Positions 49,576 through 59,782 of a DNA stretch of 64,000 bases are shown piece after piece. How positions within the stretch are numbered: position 1 is the stretch's first letter; each line of letters begins with the position of its first letter. A program made the position numbers and the translations under genes. A model generated the notes under the pieces. The model was not told the DNA's origin. It was given only the letters and a program-made list of their open reading frames with translations, and ran no database searches. Origin of the DNA: an uncultured Eubacteriales bacterium (GTDB lineage: Bacteria > Bacillota > Clostridia > Oscillospirales > QAMX01); assembly GCA_934546935.1 (NCBI GenBank), contig CAKTEH010000003.1, positions 1 to 64,000 of the forward strand, given 5' to 3'.

Positions 49576-50535
49576 TCATGCCCGTACTGCACCTACATCT
49601 ACTACGCCAATTACCCGTTTAAGCGCATCTGCAGAAGCGGAAAGCATAGCGTTCTCCTGTTGGGAAAGCGGGATCTCCAATATACTTTCCACACCATCTT
49701 TACCTAAAATTGCCGGAATACTTAGCGCAAGTCCGGAAAGTCCATATGCGCCGTTGAGCATAACCGAGACCGGAAGCACTCCGCGCTCGTCATGGACAAT
49801 ACACTGTGCGATACGCGCCACAGCCATAGCAATTCCATAATACGTTGCACCCTTGCGCTCAATAATTGCATAAGCGCTGGTACGTACTTCTTCAAAAATT
49901 TCATGCAGGATACTCTGATAAGTCAACTGCCCCCGCAGCTTAAAAAACTGGTCGAGATCAATTCCGGAAATATTCGCACCGCTGAAAACCGGCAGTTCGC
50001 TGTCCCCATGCTCTCCTATGATGAACGCATGCACGTTGCGGCTATCCACACCCAGACGGCGCCCAAGCTCATATTTCAACCGCGCCGTATCCAGCACTGT
50101 TCCTGACCCGATGACGCGCCCGGCTGGATAACCGGAAATACGCTGCGCTTCATACGTCAGGATATCTACCGGATTGGAAACGATCAGCAAAATCCCCTCA
50201 AAAGCCGTCGCTGTAATCTCACCCAGCACTGCACGCAGAATCGAAAGATTCTTTGTAATCAGATCAAGCCTTGTTTCCCCAGGCTTCTGATTCGCGCCGG
50301 CGGTGACGACGATGAGTGCGCAGTCGGAAACCTGCGCATAGGATCCTGCATAAATATCCATAGAAGCCGTATAAGGAAGCCCATGGCTCAGATCCATCGC
50401 CTCCCCTTCTGCCTTGGGGATATTACTGTCTATCAGCACGAGTTCGGAAAACAGTGTGCGCTGCATCAGCGCAAATGCGATGGATGCGCCGACATTTCCG
50501 CAGCCAATTACCGCTGCTTTTCTGGGATTGATCAT
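49576..50535 (-). CDS. ldh: L-lactate dehydrogenase
   Basis: A 319-residue NAD-dependent enzyme reducing pyruvate to L-lactate in fermentation. The Rossmann motif is VIGCGNVGASIAFALM. The substrate-loop segment is ANQKPGETRLDL, with Q83 (lactate rather than malate) and R89. Catalytic H176 is in FIIGEHGDSELP, and D149-R152 in GTVLDTARLKYELG. It is monocistronic with its own promoter (TTGTCT, 16 bp, TACAAT). Confidence 0.93.
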   Translation of the reverse strand: MINPRKAAVIGCGNVGASIAFALMQRTLFSELVLIDSNIPKAEGEAMDLSHGLPYTASMDIYAGSYAQVSDCALIVVTAGANQKPGETRLDLITKNLSILRAVLGEITATAFEGILLIVSNPVDILTYEAQRISGYPAGRVIGSGTVLDTARLKYELGRRLGVDSRNVHAFIIGEHGDSELPVFSGANISGIDLDQFFKLRGQLTYQSILHEIFEEVRTSAYAIIERKGATYYGIAMAVARIAQCIVHDERGVLPVSVMLNGAYGLSGLALSIPAILGKDGVESILEIPLSQQENAMLSASADALKRVIGVVDVGAVRA

Positions 50536-50567
50536 AAAAAATCCATCCTTTCGGGTTAAAACCGGGA

Positions 50568-50595
50568 ATTGTATATCTTTATTTTATCCAGACAA
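50568..50595 (-). promoter_or_regulatory. promoter of ldh
   Basis: Minus strand: TTGTCT (50595-50590), 16-bp spacer, TACAAT (50573-50568). Confidence 0.65.
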
Positions 50596-50629
50596 GATGA
50601 AACTATGTATACGGATAAAAAAACATGCC

Positions 50630-50656
50630 GGGAATCCCCGGCATGTAAAAAACTGC
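50630..50656 (-). terminator. terminator of the GyrI-like gene
   Basis: Perfect 10-bp arms ACATGCCGGG and CCCGGCATGT, loop of four; T7 follows on the minus strand. Confidence 0.88.
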
Positions 50657-50670
50657 CGGATTTTAAGGAT

Positions 50671-51186
50671 TTATGCCTTTTTACAGCCTATATAATAACC
50701 TAAAACTGAATGCGCGCCTGTCTGTGTGACAGTCTGCGCAGTATAAACCTCAGCGGCAACCGCCCAGGTAGCCGTATATTCTGCCTGACGTGAAATCGCA
50801 TCCATCATCAGCTTTTCTGCATTTTCAATCATGTCGTCAAATTCCCCACGGACAATCCCCTTCGCAACATATATAGCAGGGACATCAAAGGAATCCAGCC
50901 CATCCGGAACCGGCGTATCTGCCCGCATAAAACGGCCAATTGTATAGCCAAGCAGTTTTTTCTTTTCTTCGTACAGATCCCCGCTTATCAACGCTACATT
51001 TTCTGTTTCCTGTGTGGCATATTCCTGCATCTGGTCAAGCGTTTGAAATACACTTTTACTATAATACTCCCAGAGAGCGCCGAATAATACGCCGGAATAT
51101 TGCCCGCCTATACGCGCATATACAGATTTTCCAATAAAGCGGTAGGGTCCAAAAGGCACAAACTCCAATTTTTCCAAGACTGCCAT
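50671..51186 (-). CDS. GyrI-like small-molecule-binding domain protein
   Basis: A 171-residue protein resembling the GyrI-like/AraC effector-binding fold. The repeat architecture is visible: FVPFGPYRFIGKSVYARIG at the start, VALISGDLYEEKKKLLGYTI, and VPAIYVAKGIVRGEFDDMIE with a Glu in the usual pocket region. Stand-alone members bind hydrophobic cations or act as hydrolases on electrophiles. There is no DNA-binding domain. The ATG at 51186 has GGGAGG about 12 bases upstream, rather far. Confidence 0.65.
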   Translation of the reverse strand: MAVLEKLEFVPFGPYRFIGKSVYARIGGQYSGVLFGALWEYYSKSVFQTLDQMQEYATQETENVALISGDLYEEKKKLLGYTIGRFMRADTPVPDGLDSFDVPAIYVAKGIVRGEFDDMIENAEKLMMDAISRQAEYTATWAVAAEVYTAQTVTQTGAHSVLGYYIGCKKA

Positions 51187-51372
51187 AAGATATTCTGTCC
51201 TCCCTTTATTTATGCAGCTGACCTTATTATACAAGAATGCGAATAGGGCTTTTTCAGTTCTCAAGAATCCATATCTTATCTTTTCGCTGATAAACCTTTC
51301 TTATACAGAAATATCAGCCTGCCACGCTATATAGGTAGTCTGTTTTTTATCCCGGCTGCCGTTTGTAAATTT

Positions 51373-51410
51373 AAAAATCCCTGTCAGGCAATTGCCTGAC
51401 AGGGATTTTT
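51373..51410 (-). terminator. terminator of secA
   Basis: A perfect palindrome centred on GGCAATTGCC with arms of at least 16 bp and A/T tails; it abuts the secA stop. Confidence 0.9.
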
Positions 51411-54170
51411 TTACCGGCCTTCCGCTTCGTCTTTAAGAAGGCAGCAGTTTTTATATTTTTTCCCGCTTCCGCAGGGGCAGGGGTCATTGCGGCCGACTTT
51501 TTTCGCCGTACGCATGACCGGACGGCGTTTTACCGTCCCATCCCCATGGGAGGCCGTGGTTGGTTTGGCAACTGCAACACGCTTGGGCTCCTCCTTCGTA
51601 CGCAGGCGCAGGGTATAAATACCGCGTACAGTATCGGCATAAATAGATTCAATCATTGCATCAAACATGTCGTGCCCGTCGCGTTTATATTCCACGACCG
51701 GGTCATGCTGCGCGTAAGCGCGCAGACGTACATCCTGTCGAAGCTCCGTCATCGCATCGATATGATCCATCCATTTCTGATCGACATTGCGCAGCAAAAC
51801 GACACGCTCCGCTTCGCGCATAATCGGCGTTCCCAACTCCATTTCCTTTTCAGCGTAGCGCTGTTCGGAAGATTCCAACAGCCGTGCCAGAAAATCCTCT
51901 TTCTTAAGTGTAGAAAGTTCCTTTTCGGCAATCTCGAAAACTTCAGGCGCAACCTCGAATCCTGCAAATTTTACCTTTACCGCTTCAAATTCACCGCGCT
52001 GCATGGTTTCCTGCTCGCCGTAAGCGGCATTTACCGCATTCTCCAGCAGACGCACGGTCATCTTGCGGATCTGTGGGGCAAGGTCTTCCCCATCGAGCAC
52101 CTGCGCGCGCTGCTTATAAATAATACCGCGCTGCATATTCAGCACATCGTCATACTCAAGGACGTTTTTGCGTACTTCAAAGTTACGGCTTTCCACACGC
52201 TTTTGCGCGTTTTCGATCGCGCTGGATAGGATTTTTGCATCAATCGGCATATCCTCTTCGATTTTCAGCGCTTCCATCATACCCTGGATACGCTCTGAAC
52301 CAAACAGACGCAGGATATCGTCCTCCATCGAGATAATGAAGGTACTTTCACCCGGGTCACCCTGACGGCCGGAACGGCCGCGCAGCTGATTGTCAATACG
52401 TCGCGATTCATGACGCTCGGTGCCGATAATGCAAAGGCCGCCGGCAGCAATTACCTTTTCCGCATCTTCCCGGATCCCGGCGCTGTACTGTTCAACTAAA
52501 GATTTATAGGTCTCACGGGCAGAGAGGATTTCCGGATCCTCCGTTTCCGCGTAGCCGACTGCCTCGGCAATGACTTTATCAGGAATCTCCCGACGGATAA
52601 GTTCCTTCCGGGCCATAAAATCCGCGTTGCCGCCGAGCTTGATATCCGTACCGCGGCCCGCCATATTCGTTGCGATTGTGACTGCGCCGAAGCGGCCCGC
52701 CTGTGCGACGATTTCCGCTTCCCGGTCGTGATATTTCGCGTTGAGTACCTGATGTTCGATACCTTTGGCTTTCAGCAATTTGGAAATATGCTCGCTGACC
52801 TCAATGGAAACTGTACCAACCATAACCGGCTGACCTTTTGCGTGGCATGCGGCAACCTTATCCACAACCGCGCGGTATTTTGCGGCCTTGGTACGATAGA
52901 CAATGTCGGGATGATCTATACGGATAACCGGTTTATTTGTTGGGATCTCAATGACGTCAAGGTTATAAATCTGACGGAATTCTTCTTCCTCTGTCAGCGC
53001 TGTACCGGTCATGCCGGAAAGCTTGTCATAAAGGCGGAAATAATTCTGGAAGGTAATTGTCGCCAGCGTCTTGCTTTCCCGGGCAACCTCTACATGCTCC
53101 TTGGCTTCAATAGCCTGGTGCAGACCCTCGTTATACCGGCGGCCATACATAAGGCGTCCGGTAAACTCGTCGACAATAATAACTTTTCCATCTTTGACAA
53201 CGTAATCGATATCACGCTGCATAACGCCGCGCGCTTTGATCGCCTGGTTAATATGATGCACAAGCGTCGTATGCTCCGGATCCATCAGGTTTTCTACATT
53301 GAAAGCACGTTCAGCTTTCGCAACGCCCTGCGGCGTTAACACAGCCGTGCGGGCCTTTTCATCAACGATATAATCGGCATCGATTTCATCCTGCTCCTGT
53401 TTGGCATCAATTTCCTTGACGCGCAGACAGCGTGCCCGTGCGGCGAAATCATCAGCAAGGCGGTAAAGCTCACTGGATTCCTCCCCCTGACCGGAAATAA
53501 TCAGCGGGGTGCGTGCTTCATCGATTAAAATCGAGTCCACTTCATCGACAATGACAAAAGCATGGCCGCGCTGCACCATATCGCGTTTGTAAATCGCCAT
53601 ATTGTCGCGCAGATAGTCAAATCCCAGTTCGTTATTGGTGGCATAGGTAATATCACAGGCATAGGCCGCGCGGCGCTGGGCATTGTTCATATCGTGCAGA
53701 ATCATACCACAGCTCAAACCCAGAAAACGGTAAACCTTTCCCATCATATCTGCGCCGACTTTGGCAAGGTAGTCGTTGACGGTAACAATATGCACACCGC
53801 GCCCAGCAATGGCGTTCAGATAAGCTGGCATAGTTGCAACCTCTGTCTTGCCTTCGCCGGTTTTCATTTCGGCGATACGGCCCTGGTGCAGGACAATGCC
53901 GCCAATAATCTGCACATGGAAGAATTTTTCACCGATTACACGCCAGGCTGCTTCGCGTACGGTAGCAAAAGCTTCAGGTAATAAATCGTCCAACGTTTCC
54001 CCTGCAGCAAAGCGGGCACGGAAACTGTCGGTCTTTGCGCGCAGCTCCTCATCCGTCAAACGCTGGTAAGGCTCGTCAAGTGCTTCAACTTTTGCGACCA
54101 GCGGCGCAATTTTTTTGATTTCCCGTTCGGAATGCGTACCGAAAAGTTTGGAAAAAAGAGAATTAGCCAT
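51411..54170 (-). CDS. secA: preprotein translocase ATPase SecA
   Basis: The 919-residue motor of the Sec pathway, driving preproteins through SecYEG. Walker A is in AEMKTGEGKTEVATMP, the DEAD-type box is VDEVDSILIDEARTPLIISG, and NBD2 has RGRSGRQGDPGEST. The C-terminal zinc site is CPCGSGKKYKNCC. All domains are complete. It lies 100 bp downstream of the HAD phosphatase gene. A prfB gene, often next to secA, is absent. Confidence 0.97.
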   Translation of the reverse strand: MANSLFSKLFGTHSEREIKKIAPLVAKVEALDEPYQRLTDEELRAKTDSFRARFAAGETLDDLLPEAFATVREAAWRVIGEKFFHVQIIGGIVLHQGRIAEMKTGEGKTEVATMPAYLNAIAGRGVHIVTVNDYLAKVGADMMGKVYRFLGLSCGMILHDMNNAQRRAAYACDITYATNNELGFDYLRDNMAIYKRDMVQRGHAFVIVDEVDSILIDEARTPLIISGQGEESSELYRLADDFAARARCLRVKEIDAKQEQDEIDADYIVDEKARTAVLTPQGVAKAERAFNVENLMDPEHTTLVHHINQAIKARGVMQRDIDYVVKDGKVIIVDEFTGRLMYGRRYNEGLHQAIEAKEHVEVARESKTLATITFQNYFRLYDKLSGMTGTALTEEEEFRQIYNLDVIEIPTNKPVIRIDHPDIVYRTKAAKYRAVVDKVAACHAKGQPVMVGTVSIEVSEHISKLLKAKGIEHQVLNAKYHDREAEIVAQAGRFGAVTIATNMAGRGTDIKLGGNADFMARKELIRREIPDKVIAEAVGYAETEDPEILSARETYKSLVEQYSAGIREDAEKVIAAGGLCIIGTERHESRRIDNQLRGRSGRQGDPGESTFIISMEDDILRLFGSERIQGMMEALKIEEDMPIDAKILSSAIENAQKRVESRNFEVRKNVLEYDDVLNMQRGIIYKQRAQVLDGEDLAPQIRKMTVRLLENAVNAAYGEQETMQRGEFEAVKVKFAGFEVAPEVFEIAEKELSTLKKEDFLARLLESSEQRYAEKEMELGTPIMREAERVVLLRNVDQKWMDHIDAMTELRQDVRLRAYAQHDPVVEYKRDGHDMFDAMIESIYADTVRGIYTLRLRTKEEPKRVAVAKPTTASHGDGTVKRRPVMRTAKKVGRNDPCPCGSGKKYKNCCLLKDEAEGR

Positions 54171-54271
54171 GAATTATACTCTCCTGAAGATAATGGCAGG
54201 TTATAAACAGAAAAAATGCATACGCCGGCTGTAAAATGCCGTGCTATCTTTTTCTTAAACCTGTTTTTTGC

Positions 54272-54934
54272 TTAAATCCGATCAAAATACCGGCGGATTT
54301 CATTATAAAGCGCCGCAGGGTCTGCACATAGTACATCCGCGCCTGCGGATACAAGTTCTTCACGAGTGCGGAAGCCCCACAGTACGCCTGCGCAGTACAC
54401 GCCTGCATTGTGTGCAGTATGCACATCTGTCGCTGTATCGCCTGCATAAAAGGCCGCCTGCACATCTGTGCCGAGCATTGTCAATGCTTCCCAAACAATC
54501 TTTGGATCCGGTTTAACCGGCATACCTTCGCGGTGGCCAAGCACTACATCAAAAATACCAGGGAAAAAATGCCGGATTACCTCCTGCGTACGCGCATGCG
54601 GCTTATTCGACGCAACACATAGAGCAAAGCCATCTGCCCTCAGCTGGGAAAGCAGCGCCTCAATTCCATCATAAGGCTGTGTACGATCCAGGGCATGACG
54701 TGCATACAATGCAAGATATTCTTCATATACCTTCCGGATTTCTGCTTCCGGCGTACCAAGAGGCATAGCGCGTAAAACCTGGTTCCACGCGCCGTCTCCA
54801 ACAAACCAGCGGTATTCTTCTTCTGCATGCACAGGGTAACCATATCTTTCCAATACGGAATTGGTACAAAAGGCCAAATCGCCAAGCGTGTACAGCAGTG
54901 TTCCGTCAAGATCAAAAATTACCGCTTTTTTCAA
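54272..54934 (-). CDS. HAD-superfamily phosphatase (phosphoglycolate phosphatase-like)
   Basis: A 220-residue hydrolase. Motif I is VIFDLDGTLL (nucleophile D8, acid D10). Motif II is CVASNKP, motif III Lys is in PVKPDPKIV, and motif IV is FYAGDTATDV. The helical cap between motifs I and II is of subfamily IA, as in Gph. Its substrate is uncertain (phosphoglycolate, pyrophosphate or another small phosphate). The start overlaps the gyrA stop by 4 bp (ATGA), so it is cotranscribed with gyrase. Confidence 0.9.
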   Translation of the reverse strand: MKKAVIFDLDGTLLYTLGDLAFCTNSVLERYGYPVHAEEEYRWFVGDGAWNQVLRAMPLGTPEAEIRKVYEEYLALYARHALDRTQPYDGIEALLSQLRADGFALCVASNKPHARTQEVIRHFFPGIFDVVLGHREGMPVKPDPKIVWEALTMLGTDVQAAFYAGDTATDVHTAHNAGVYCAGVLWGFRTREELVSAGADVLCADPAALYNEIRRYFDRI

Positions 54935-57528
54935 ATTTTGTTCTCCGTTTCACCAGAAAGTTCTGGACTTTCCGGCGTTTCTTCCCCGTTTTCGCCGCCA
55001 TCTTCCTGATCGCGGGAAACGCTGGCGACATCGATGATCCCGCCGCTTGTGCGCATCAGAATTACACCCTGGCTTGCACGCCCGCAGATCCGGATTGCAT
55101 CGGCGCCGGTACGGATGATCTGTCCGTCAGAAGTAATCAACAGCAGGTCTTCATCTTCCCGCGCCACACGGATTGCCGCAACAGGACCGGTTTTCTCTGT
55201 AACATCATGACTGATTACACCAAGGCCCGCGCGGTGCTTGACAGGATAATCAGAAACACGAGTGCGCTTTCCATATCCCTTTTCACTGACGGAAAGCAAC
55301 AATTCATCTCCAGAAACCGCCGCTGCTCCAACGACATAATCGCCTTCATTCAGATCAATCCCACGGACGCCGGCGGCCGTCCGGCCCATAACGCGTACTT
55401 CTTCCTCATTAAAGCGAATTGCCCGGCCATTATGTGAAGCCAGAATAATCGTGCTTGCACCTTCGGTATGGAAAACAGAAATCAGGCTGTCGTCTTCGCG
55501 CAGACTGATTACACGCAAGCCTGACTTACGAATCTTCCCAATAGAGTCCACATTAACGCGTTTTACCGTACCGAGCCGGGTAACAAAGAACAGATAATGC
55601 CCGCTTTCCGACAAATCTTCAGATTCATCCGTTTCAATATTGTCTACATTTTCAGCCGATGCAGTATATTCGTCAATATCCACCTCAACCGGCAGGATCG
55701 CCGTAACCTTTTCATCCGGATCCAGGGAAAGTAGATTGACCATATTTGTTCCCTTGGCATTACGTCCGGCCAAAGGAATCTGATATCCCTTAAGCCGGTA
55801 AACGCGGCCCATATTGGTAAAAAACAGAATGAAATTATGCGTCATTGTCGCAAATACGGAACTTACAACATCTTCTTCGCGTGTCGTCATGCCGGAGACA
55901 CCGCGGCCTCCACGGTTCTGAACCCGGTAGGTCTGAGCAGGAATGCGTTTAATATAACCCATACGGGTGCAGGTAAACACACATTCCTCATTTTCAATCA
56001 GATCCTCGAAGTCAATTTCATCGTCGAGTTCCTGGATTTCCGTGCGCCGGTCATCCCCATATTTATTGCGGATTGCGGTCAATTCTTCTTTAAGGACGCC
56101 GCGCATTAACGCAGGATCGGCAAGGAGAGACTGATAATATTTAATTTTTTCTTCAATCTCATTGTATTCCTGCTGCAGTTTTTCCCGGTCAAGCCCCTGC
56201 AGCGCACGCAGGCGCATTTCCAGAATTGCCTGCGCCTGAACCTCGTCAAGTCCAAATCGATCCATCAGGTTCTGCTTTGCATTATCATAAGAAGAACGGA
56301 TAATACGGATGACTTCGTCAATGTTATCCTGTGCGATTAGCAGGCCTTCGAGTAAATGCGCGCGTTCCTGGCTTTTACGCAGATCGTAACGCGTGCGGCG
56401 GGTAATAACTTCCTCCTGGAAACGCAAATACTCGTCTAAGATGTGGCGCAGTGAAAGAATACGCGGCTGTGACTGGTTTTCCACCAGTGCAAGCATGATA
56501 ATAGAAAAGCTTGACTGCAGCTGCGTCTGCATAAACAGGCGGTTAAGCACGATTTGGGCATTTGCTTCGCGCTTGAGTTCAATTACAATGCGCATGCCGT
56601 TGCGGTCAGACTCATCACGCAGATCGGAAATCCCGTCAAGGCGCTTTTCTTTTACCTGTTCCGCTATATTGCGGATCAATTGGCGTTTATTGACCTGATA
56701 CGGCAGTTCCGTCACAATAATACGCGTGCGGTGATCGCGGCCATATTCTTCAAATTCCGTGCGGGCACGTACCAGAACACGTCCGCGTCCGGTGGCATAG
56801 GCCTGACGAATTCCGGCGCGGCCAATGATAATTCCCTTCGTGGGAAAATCCGGACCTTTGATATACCGCATCAGATCGTTGAGGGTCGATTCCGGATCGT
56901 CAAGCAGGCAGATACATGCGTCGATAACTTCCCGCAAATTGTGCGGCGGGATATTTGTTGCCATACCGACTGCAATACCGGAAGAGCCGTTGACCAGTAG
57001 ATTTGGAAAACGGGATGGAAGTACCCGCGGTTCTTTACGGGTTTCATCAAAGTTTGGATCCCAATCTACAGTTTCCTTGTCGATATCACGCAGCATTTCT
57101 TCAGAAATGCGCGACATGCGCGCCTCTGTATACCGGTAGGCGGCAGGCGGGTCGCCATCGATGGAACCAAAGTTGCCATGCCCATCGATCAGCGGCACGC
57201 GCAGGGAGAAATCCTGCGCAAGCCGGACAAGAGCATCATACACCGCTACATCGCCATGCGGATGATAATGGCCAAGCACGTCGCCGACCGCCGTTGCACA
57301 TTTTTTATAGGGGTTGGAATGGGTCAGCCCGCCTTCATACATCGAATAGAGGATCCGCCTGTGTACAGGCTTAAGGCCATCGCGGACGTCGGGCAGCGCA
57401 CGTCCTACAATAACAGACATGGCGTAGTCGATGTAGCTGGTTTGCATCTCCCGGACAAGCTCGCTTTCCGTAATTACCTGATCAGGGAAAGCAATATCCT
57501 CCGGCTTATAATCTCTGTTGTGTGCCAT
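54931..57528 (-). CDS. gyrA: DNA gyrase subunit A
   Basis: An 865-residue topoisomerase subunit. The active-site tyrosine is in the PPAAYRYTEARMSRI segment. The quinolone-resistance region reads HGDVAVYDALVRLAQDFSLR (Ala-Val where quinolone-sensitive E. coli has Ser-Val... at the equivalent site, an observation rather than a resistance claim). The GyrA box is QNRGGRGVSGM. The C-terminal beta-pinwheel repeats are complete, and the tail is acidic (EDGGENGEETPESPELSGE). It starts 12 bp after gyrB. Confidence 0.97.
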   Translation of the reverse strand: MAHNRDYKPEDIAFPDQVITESELVREMQTSYIDYAMSVIVGRALPDVRDGLKPVHRRILYSMYEGGLTHSNPYKKCATAVGDVLGHYHPHGDVAVYDALVRLAQDFSLRVPLIDGHGNFGSIDGDPPAAYRYTEARMSRISEEMLRDIDKETVDWDPNFDETRKEPRVLPSRFPNLLVNGSSGIAVGMATNIPPHNLREVIDACICLLDDPESTLNDLMRYIKGPDFPTKGIIIGRAGIRQAYATGRGRVLVRARTEFEEYGRDHRTRIIVTELPYQVNKRQLIRNIAEQVKEKRLDGISDLRDESDRNGMRIVIELKREANAQIVLNRLFMQTQLQSSFSIIMLALVENQSQPRILSLRHILDEYLRFQEEVITRRTRYDLRKSQERAHLLEGLLIAQDNIDEVIRIIRSSYDNAKQNLMDRFGLDEVQAQAILEMRLRALQGLDREKLQQEYNEIEEKIKYYQSLLADPALMRGVLKEELTAIRNKYGDDRRTEIQELDDEIDFEDLIENEECVFTCTRMGYIKRIPAQTYRVQNRGGRGVSGMTTREEDVVSSVFATMTHNFILFFTNMGRVYRLKGYQIPLAGRNAKGTNMVNLLSLDPDEKVTAILPVEVDIDEYTASAENVDNIETDESEDLSESGHYLFFVTRLGTVKRVNVDSIGKIRKSGLRVISLREDDSLISVFHTEGASTIILASHNGRAIRFNEEEVRVMGRTAAGVRGIDLNEGDYVVGAAAVSGDELLLSVSEKGYGKRTRVSDYPVKHRAGLGVISHDVTEKTGPVAAIRVAREDEDLLLITSDGQIIRTGADAIRICGRASQGVILMRTSGGIIDVASVSRDQEDGGENGEETPESPELSGETENKI

Positions 57529-57540
57529 TACAGTTTACTC

Positions 57541-59481
57541 CTATATATCGAGGTTGACGACATAACGGGCGTTTGTTTCAATCCATTCGCGGCGCGGCTC
57601 CACATCTTCGCCCATCAATATGGAAAAGATCTCATCTGCGGACACGGCGTCGTCTAAAGTAATGCGCCGTAAGGTACGGGTTTCCGGATCCATTGTCGTT
57701 TCCCATAGCTCATGCGGATCCATTTCACCCAGGCCTTTATAACGGGAAATATCTACCTTTGCATTCGGGTTATCCCCACGCAGTTCAGCACTGACACGGT
57801 CACGCTGCTCATCAGAATAAGCGACGCGGGTCGTACGCCCGCGCGTGAGTTTATAAAGCGGCGGGACGGCAGAATATACATAACCTTTTTCAATCAAGGG
57901 GCGCATATAGCGGAAAAAGAAGGTTAAAAGAAGCGTACGGATATGGCTTCCGTCTACATCCGCATCAGCCATAATGATAATCTTATGATATCGGAGCTTT
58001 TCCAGATTAAATTCTTCCCCGATCCCTGCACCAAGGGCGACAATTAACGGATAAAGCTTATCGTTTCCATAAATCTTATCTGCACGTGCCTTTTCAACAT
58101 TAAGCATTTTTCCCCACATTGCAAGGATTGCCTGGAAACGGCTGTCACGGCCCTGGATTGCCGACCCGGCTGCCGAATCACCTTCGACAATATAAATTTC
58201 ACAAAGGCTGGGGTCGCGCTCATTGCAGTCCTGCAGCTTATCTGGCATCTGTCCGGATTCCAGGCCTGTCTTGCGCCGTACGCTTTCCCGCGCTTTGCGC
58301 GCGGCTTCCCTGGCCCGGGAAGCGGTCAGCGCTTTATCAATAATAGCGCGGGCGACGGACGGATTTTCTTCAAAGAAAGTTTCCAGCTTATCAGAGACAA
58401 CATTGTCGACAAGCGTACGCATTTCGGAATTTCCAAGCTTGGTCTTTGTCTGTCCCTCAAACTGTGCTTCCATCAATTTGACGCTAATAACTGCGGAAAG
58501 CCCTTCGCGGGTATCTTCGCCGGAAAAATTCGGGTCGTCTTCCTTAATGATTTTAAATTTGCGTGCATATTCGTTAATTACCTTTGTCAATGCCGTTTTA
58601 AACCCGGTTTCATGCATACCACCCTCTGTTGTGCGGATATCGTTGGCAAAGGAATAAATATTGGAATCAAATCCATCGTTATATTGCAGCGCAATCTCCG
58701 CAGCGGAATCATTCCGATCCCCGCGGATATAAATAACTTCCTTATGCAGGACATTTTTAGCGCGGTTCATACGCTCGACAAACTGCCGGATGCCGCCCTC
58801 GTAACAGAGGACATTCTTTGCTTCCCTGCCCTTGCGTTTGTCTTCAAGCGTAATGGAAAGCCCCGCATTTAAAAACGCCTGTTCCCGCAGGCGCGTCAGC
58901 AGAGTATTATAATCAAATTCTGTAGTGTCAAAAATTTCATCATCCGGCAAAAAACGTACTGTCGTACCAGTCCGGTCTGTTGCACCAATGGTAGCGATAT
59001 CCCCCGTCTTTTTTCCATGCTCAAAGCGCATATATTTGATGCTCTCGCCATTATATACGCGCACCTCAAGCCAGCGCGACAGTGCATTGACAACACTGGC
59101 GCCGACGCCGTGCAGGCCGCCGGAAACTTTATAACCGCCGTTTCCAAACTTTCCTCCGGCATGAAGCATCGTATAAACGACTTCCAGCGTGCTTGTACCG
59201 GTCTGATGGTGCTTCTCTGTTGGGATACCGCGGCCATCGTCGACGACCTGGATAGAATTGCCTTCCTCAATTGTAACTTCGATATGCGTACAATAGCCGG
59301 CGAGTGCTTCGTCGATGGCATTGTCTACAATTTCATAAACCAGATGGTGCAAACCGGAAACGGAAGTCGAACCGATATACATACCTGGACGTTTGCGCAC
59401 TGCTTCCAGCCCTTCCAGGATCTGGATCTGCGATTCGTCGTAGGTATTGGTAACTTTCAGATCAAATTTATTCTCGTCCAA
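57541..59481 (-). CDS. gyrB: DNA gyrase subunit B
   Basis: A 646-residue ATPase subunit. The GHKL ATP site is at YEIVDNAIDEALAGYC and DDGRGIPTEKH, with GLHGVGASVVNALS. The TOPRIM domain has IVEGDSAAGSA, and ADADVDGSHIRTLLLTFFFR. The length is that of the short Gram-positive form, without the E. coli insert. It starts with TTG at 59481; GGAGG lies 7 bases upstream, inside the last codons of remB. Confidence 0.97.
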   Translation of the reverse strand: MDENKFDLKVTNTYDESQIQILEGLEAVRKRPGMYIGSTSVSGLHHLVYEIVDNAIDEALAGYCTHIEVTIEEGNSIQVVDDGRGIPTEKHHQTGTSTLEVVYTMLHAGGKFGNGGYKVSGGLHGVGASVVNALSRWLEVRVYNGESIKYMRFEHGKKTGDIATIGATDRTGTTVRFLPDDEIFDTTEFDYNTLLTRLREQAFLNAGLSITLEDKRKGREAKNVLCYEGGIRQFVERMNRAKNVLHKEVIYIRGDRNDSAAEIALQYNDGFDSNIYSFANDIRTTEGGMHETGFKTALTKVINEYARKFKIIKEDDPNFSGEDTREGLSAVISVKLMEAQFEGQTKTKLGNSEMRTLVDNVVSDKLETFFEENPSVARAIIDKALTASRAREAARKARESVRRKTGLESGQMPDKLQDCNERDPSLCEIYIVEGDSAAGSAIQGRDSRFQAILAMWGKMLNVEKARADKIYGNDKLYPLIVALGAGIGEEFNLEKLRYHKIIIMADADVDGSHIRTLLLTFFFRYMRPLIEKGYVYSAVPPLYKLTRGRTTRVAYSDEQRDRVSAELRGDNPNAKVDISRYKGLGEMDPHELWETTMDPETRTLRRITLDDAVSADEIFSILMGEDVEPRREWIETNARYVVNLDI

Positions 59482-59483
59482 AA

Positions 59484-59768
59484 TTAAACCTCCGATACAG
59501 CATCGGCGCCGGATATACTCCCGCGCAATATGCGTTTTAAAAGCGTTGCAGCGGAAATTGGGGAAAGATATACGTTTTCATCCCGGAATTTCCCGCATAC
59601 AATAAAAGATTTTGGTATATTATCGCCAACCGTATGCAGCCGGCCCTGTCTTTCCGCATTTTGCAGATAACGCCGTCCAACAGAACTGCTGGTCACGGCA
59701 TCAATATCAAAGATTCCGATCAGATCTTTGGTTGGGATAACAAACTCATCTCCCAGATGAAGATACAT
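59484..59768 (-). CDS. remB: extracellular matrix regulator RemB-like (DUF370) protein
   Basis: A 94-residue DUF370-family protein between recF and gyrB, the position of yaaB/remB in Bacillus. Recognisable pieces are MYLHLGDEFVIPTKDLIGIF, VGDNIPKSFIVCG and VYLSPISAATLLKR. RemA/RemB proteins are DNA-binding regulators of matrix genes in Bacillus; the function in Clostridia is not established. The stop is 2 bp before gyrB. Confidence 0.88.
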   Translation of the reverse strand: MYLHLGDEFVIPTKDLIGIFDIDAVTSSSVGRRYLQNAERQGRLHTVGDNIPKSFIVCGKFRDENVYLSPISAATLLKRILRGSISGADAVSEV

Positions 59769-59782
59769 TGCTTCGTTCCTTT

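Noticed and set aside
49345..49707. 120-codon plus frame between thiT and ldh
   Set aside because: It runs through the hairpin cluster and into ldh antisense; the apparent CPYC motif is a by-product of the ldh C-terminus read backwards.
54931..57528. Quinolone resistance in GyrA
   Set aside because: The residue pattern near the resistance region differs from E. coli, but natural variation in Clostridia is common and no claim can be made from sequence alone.
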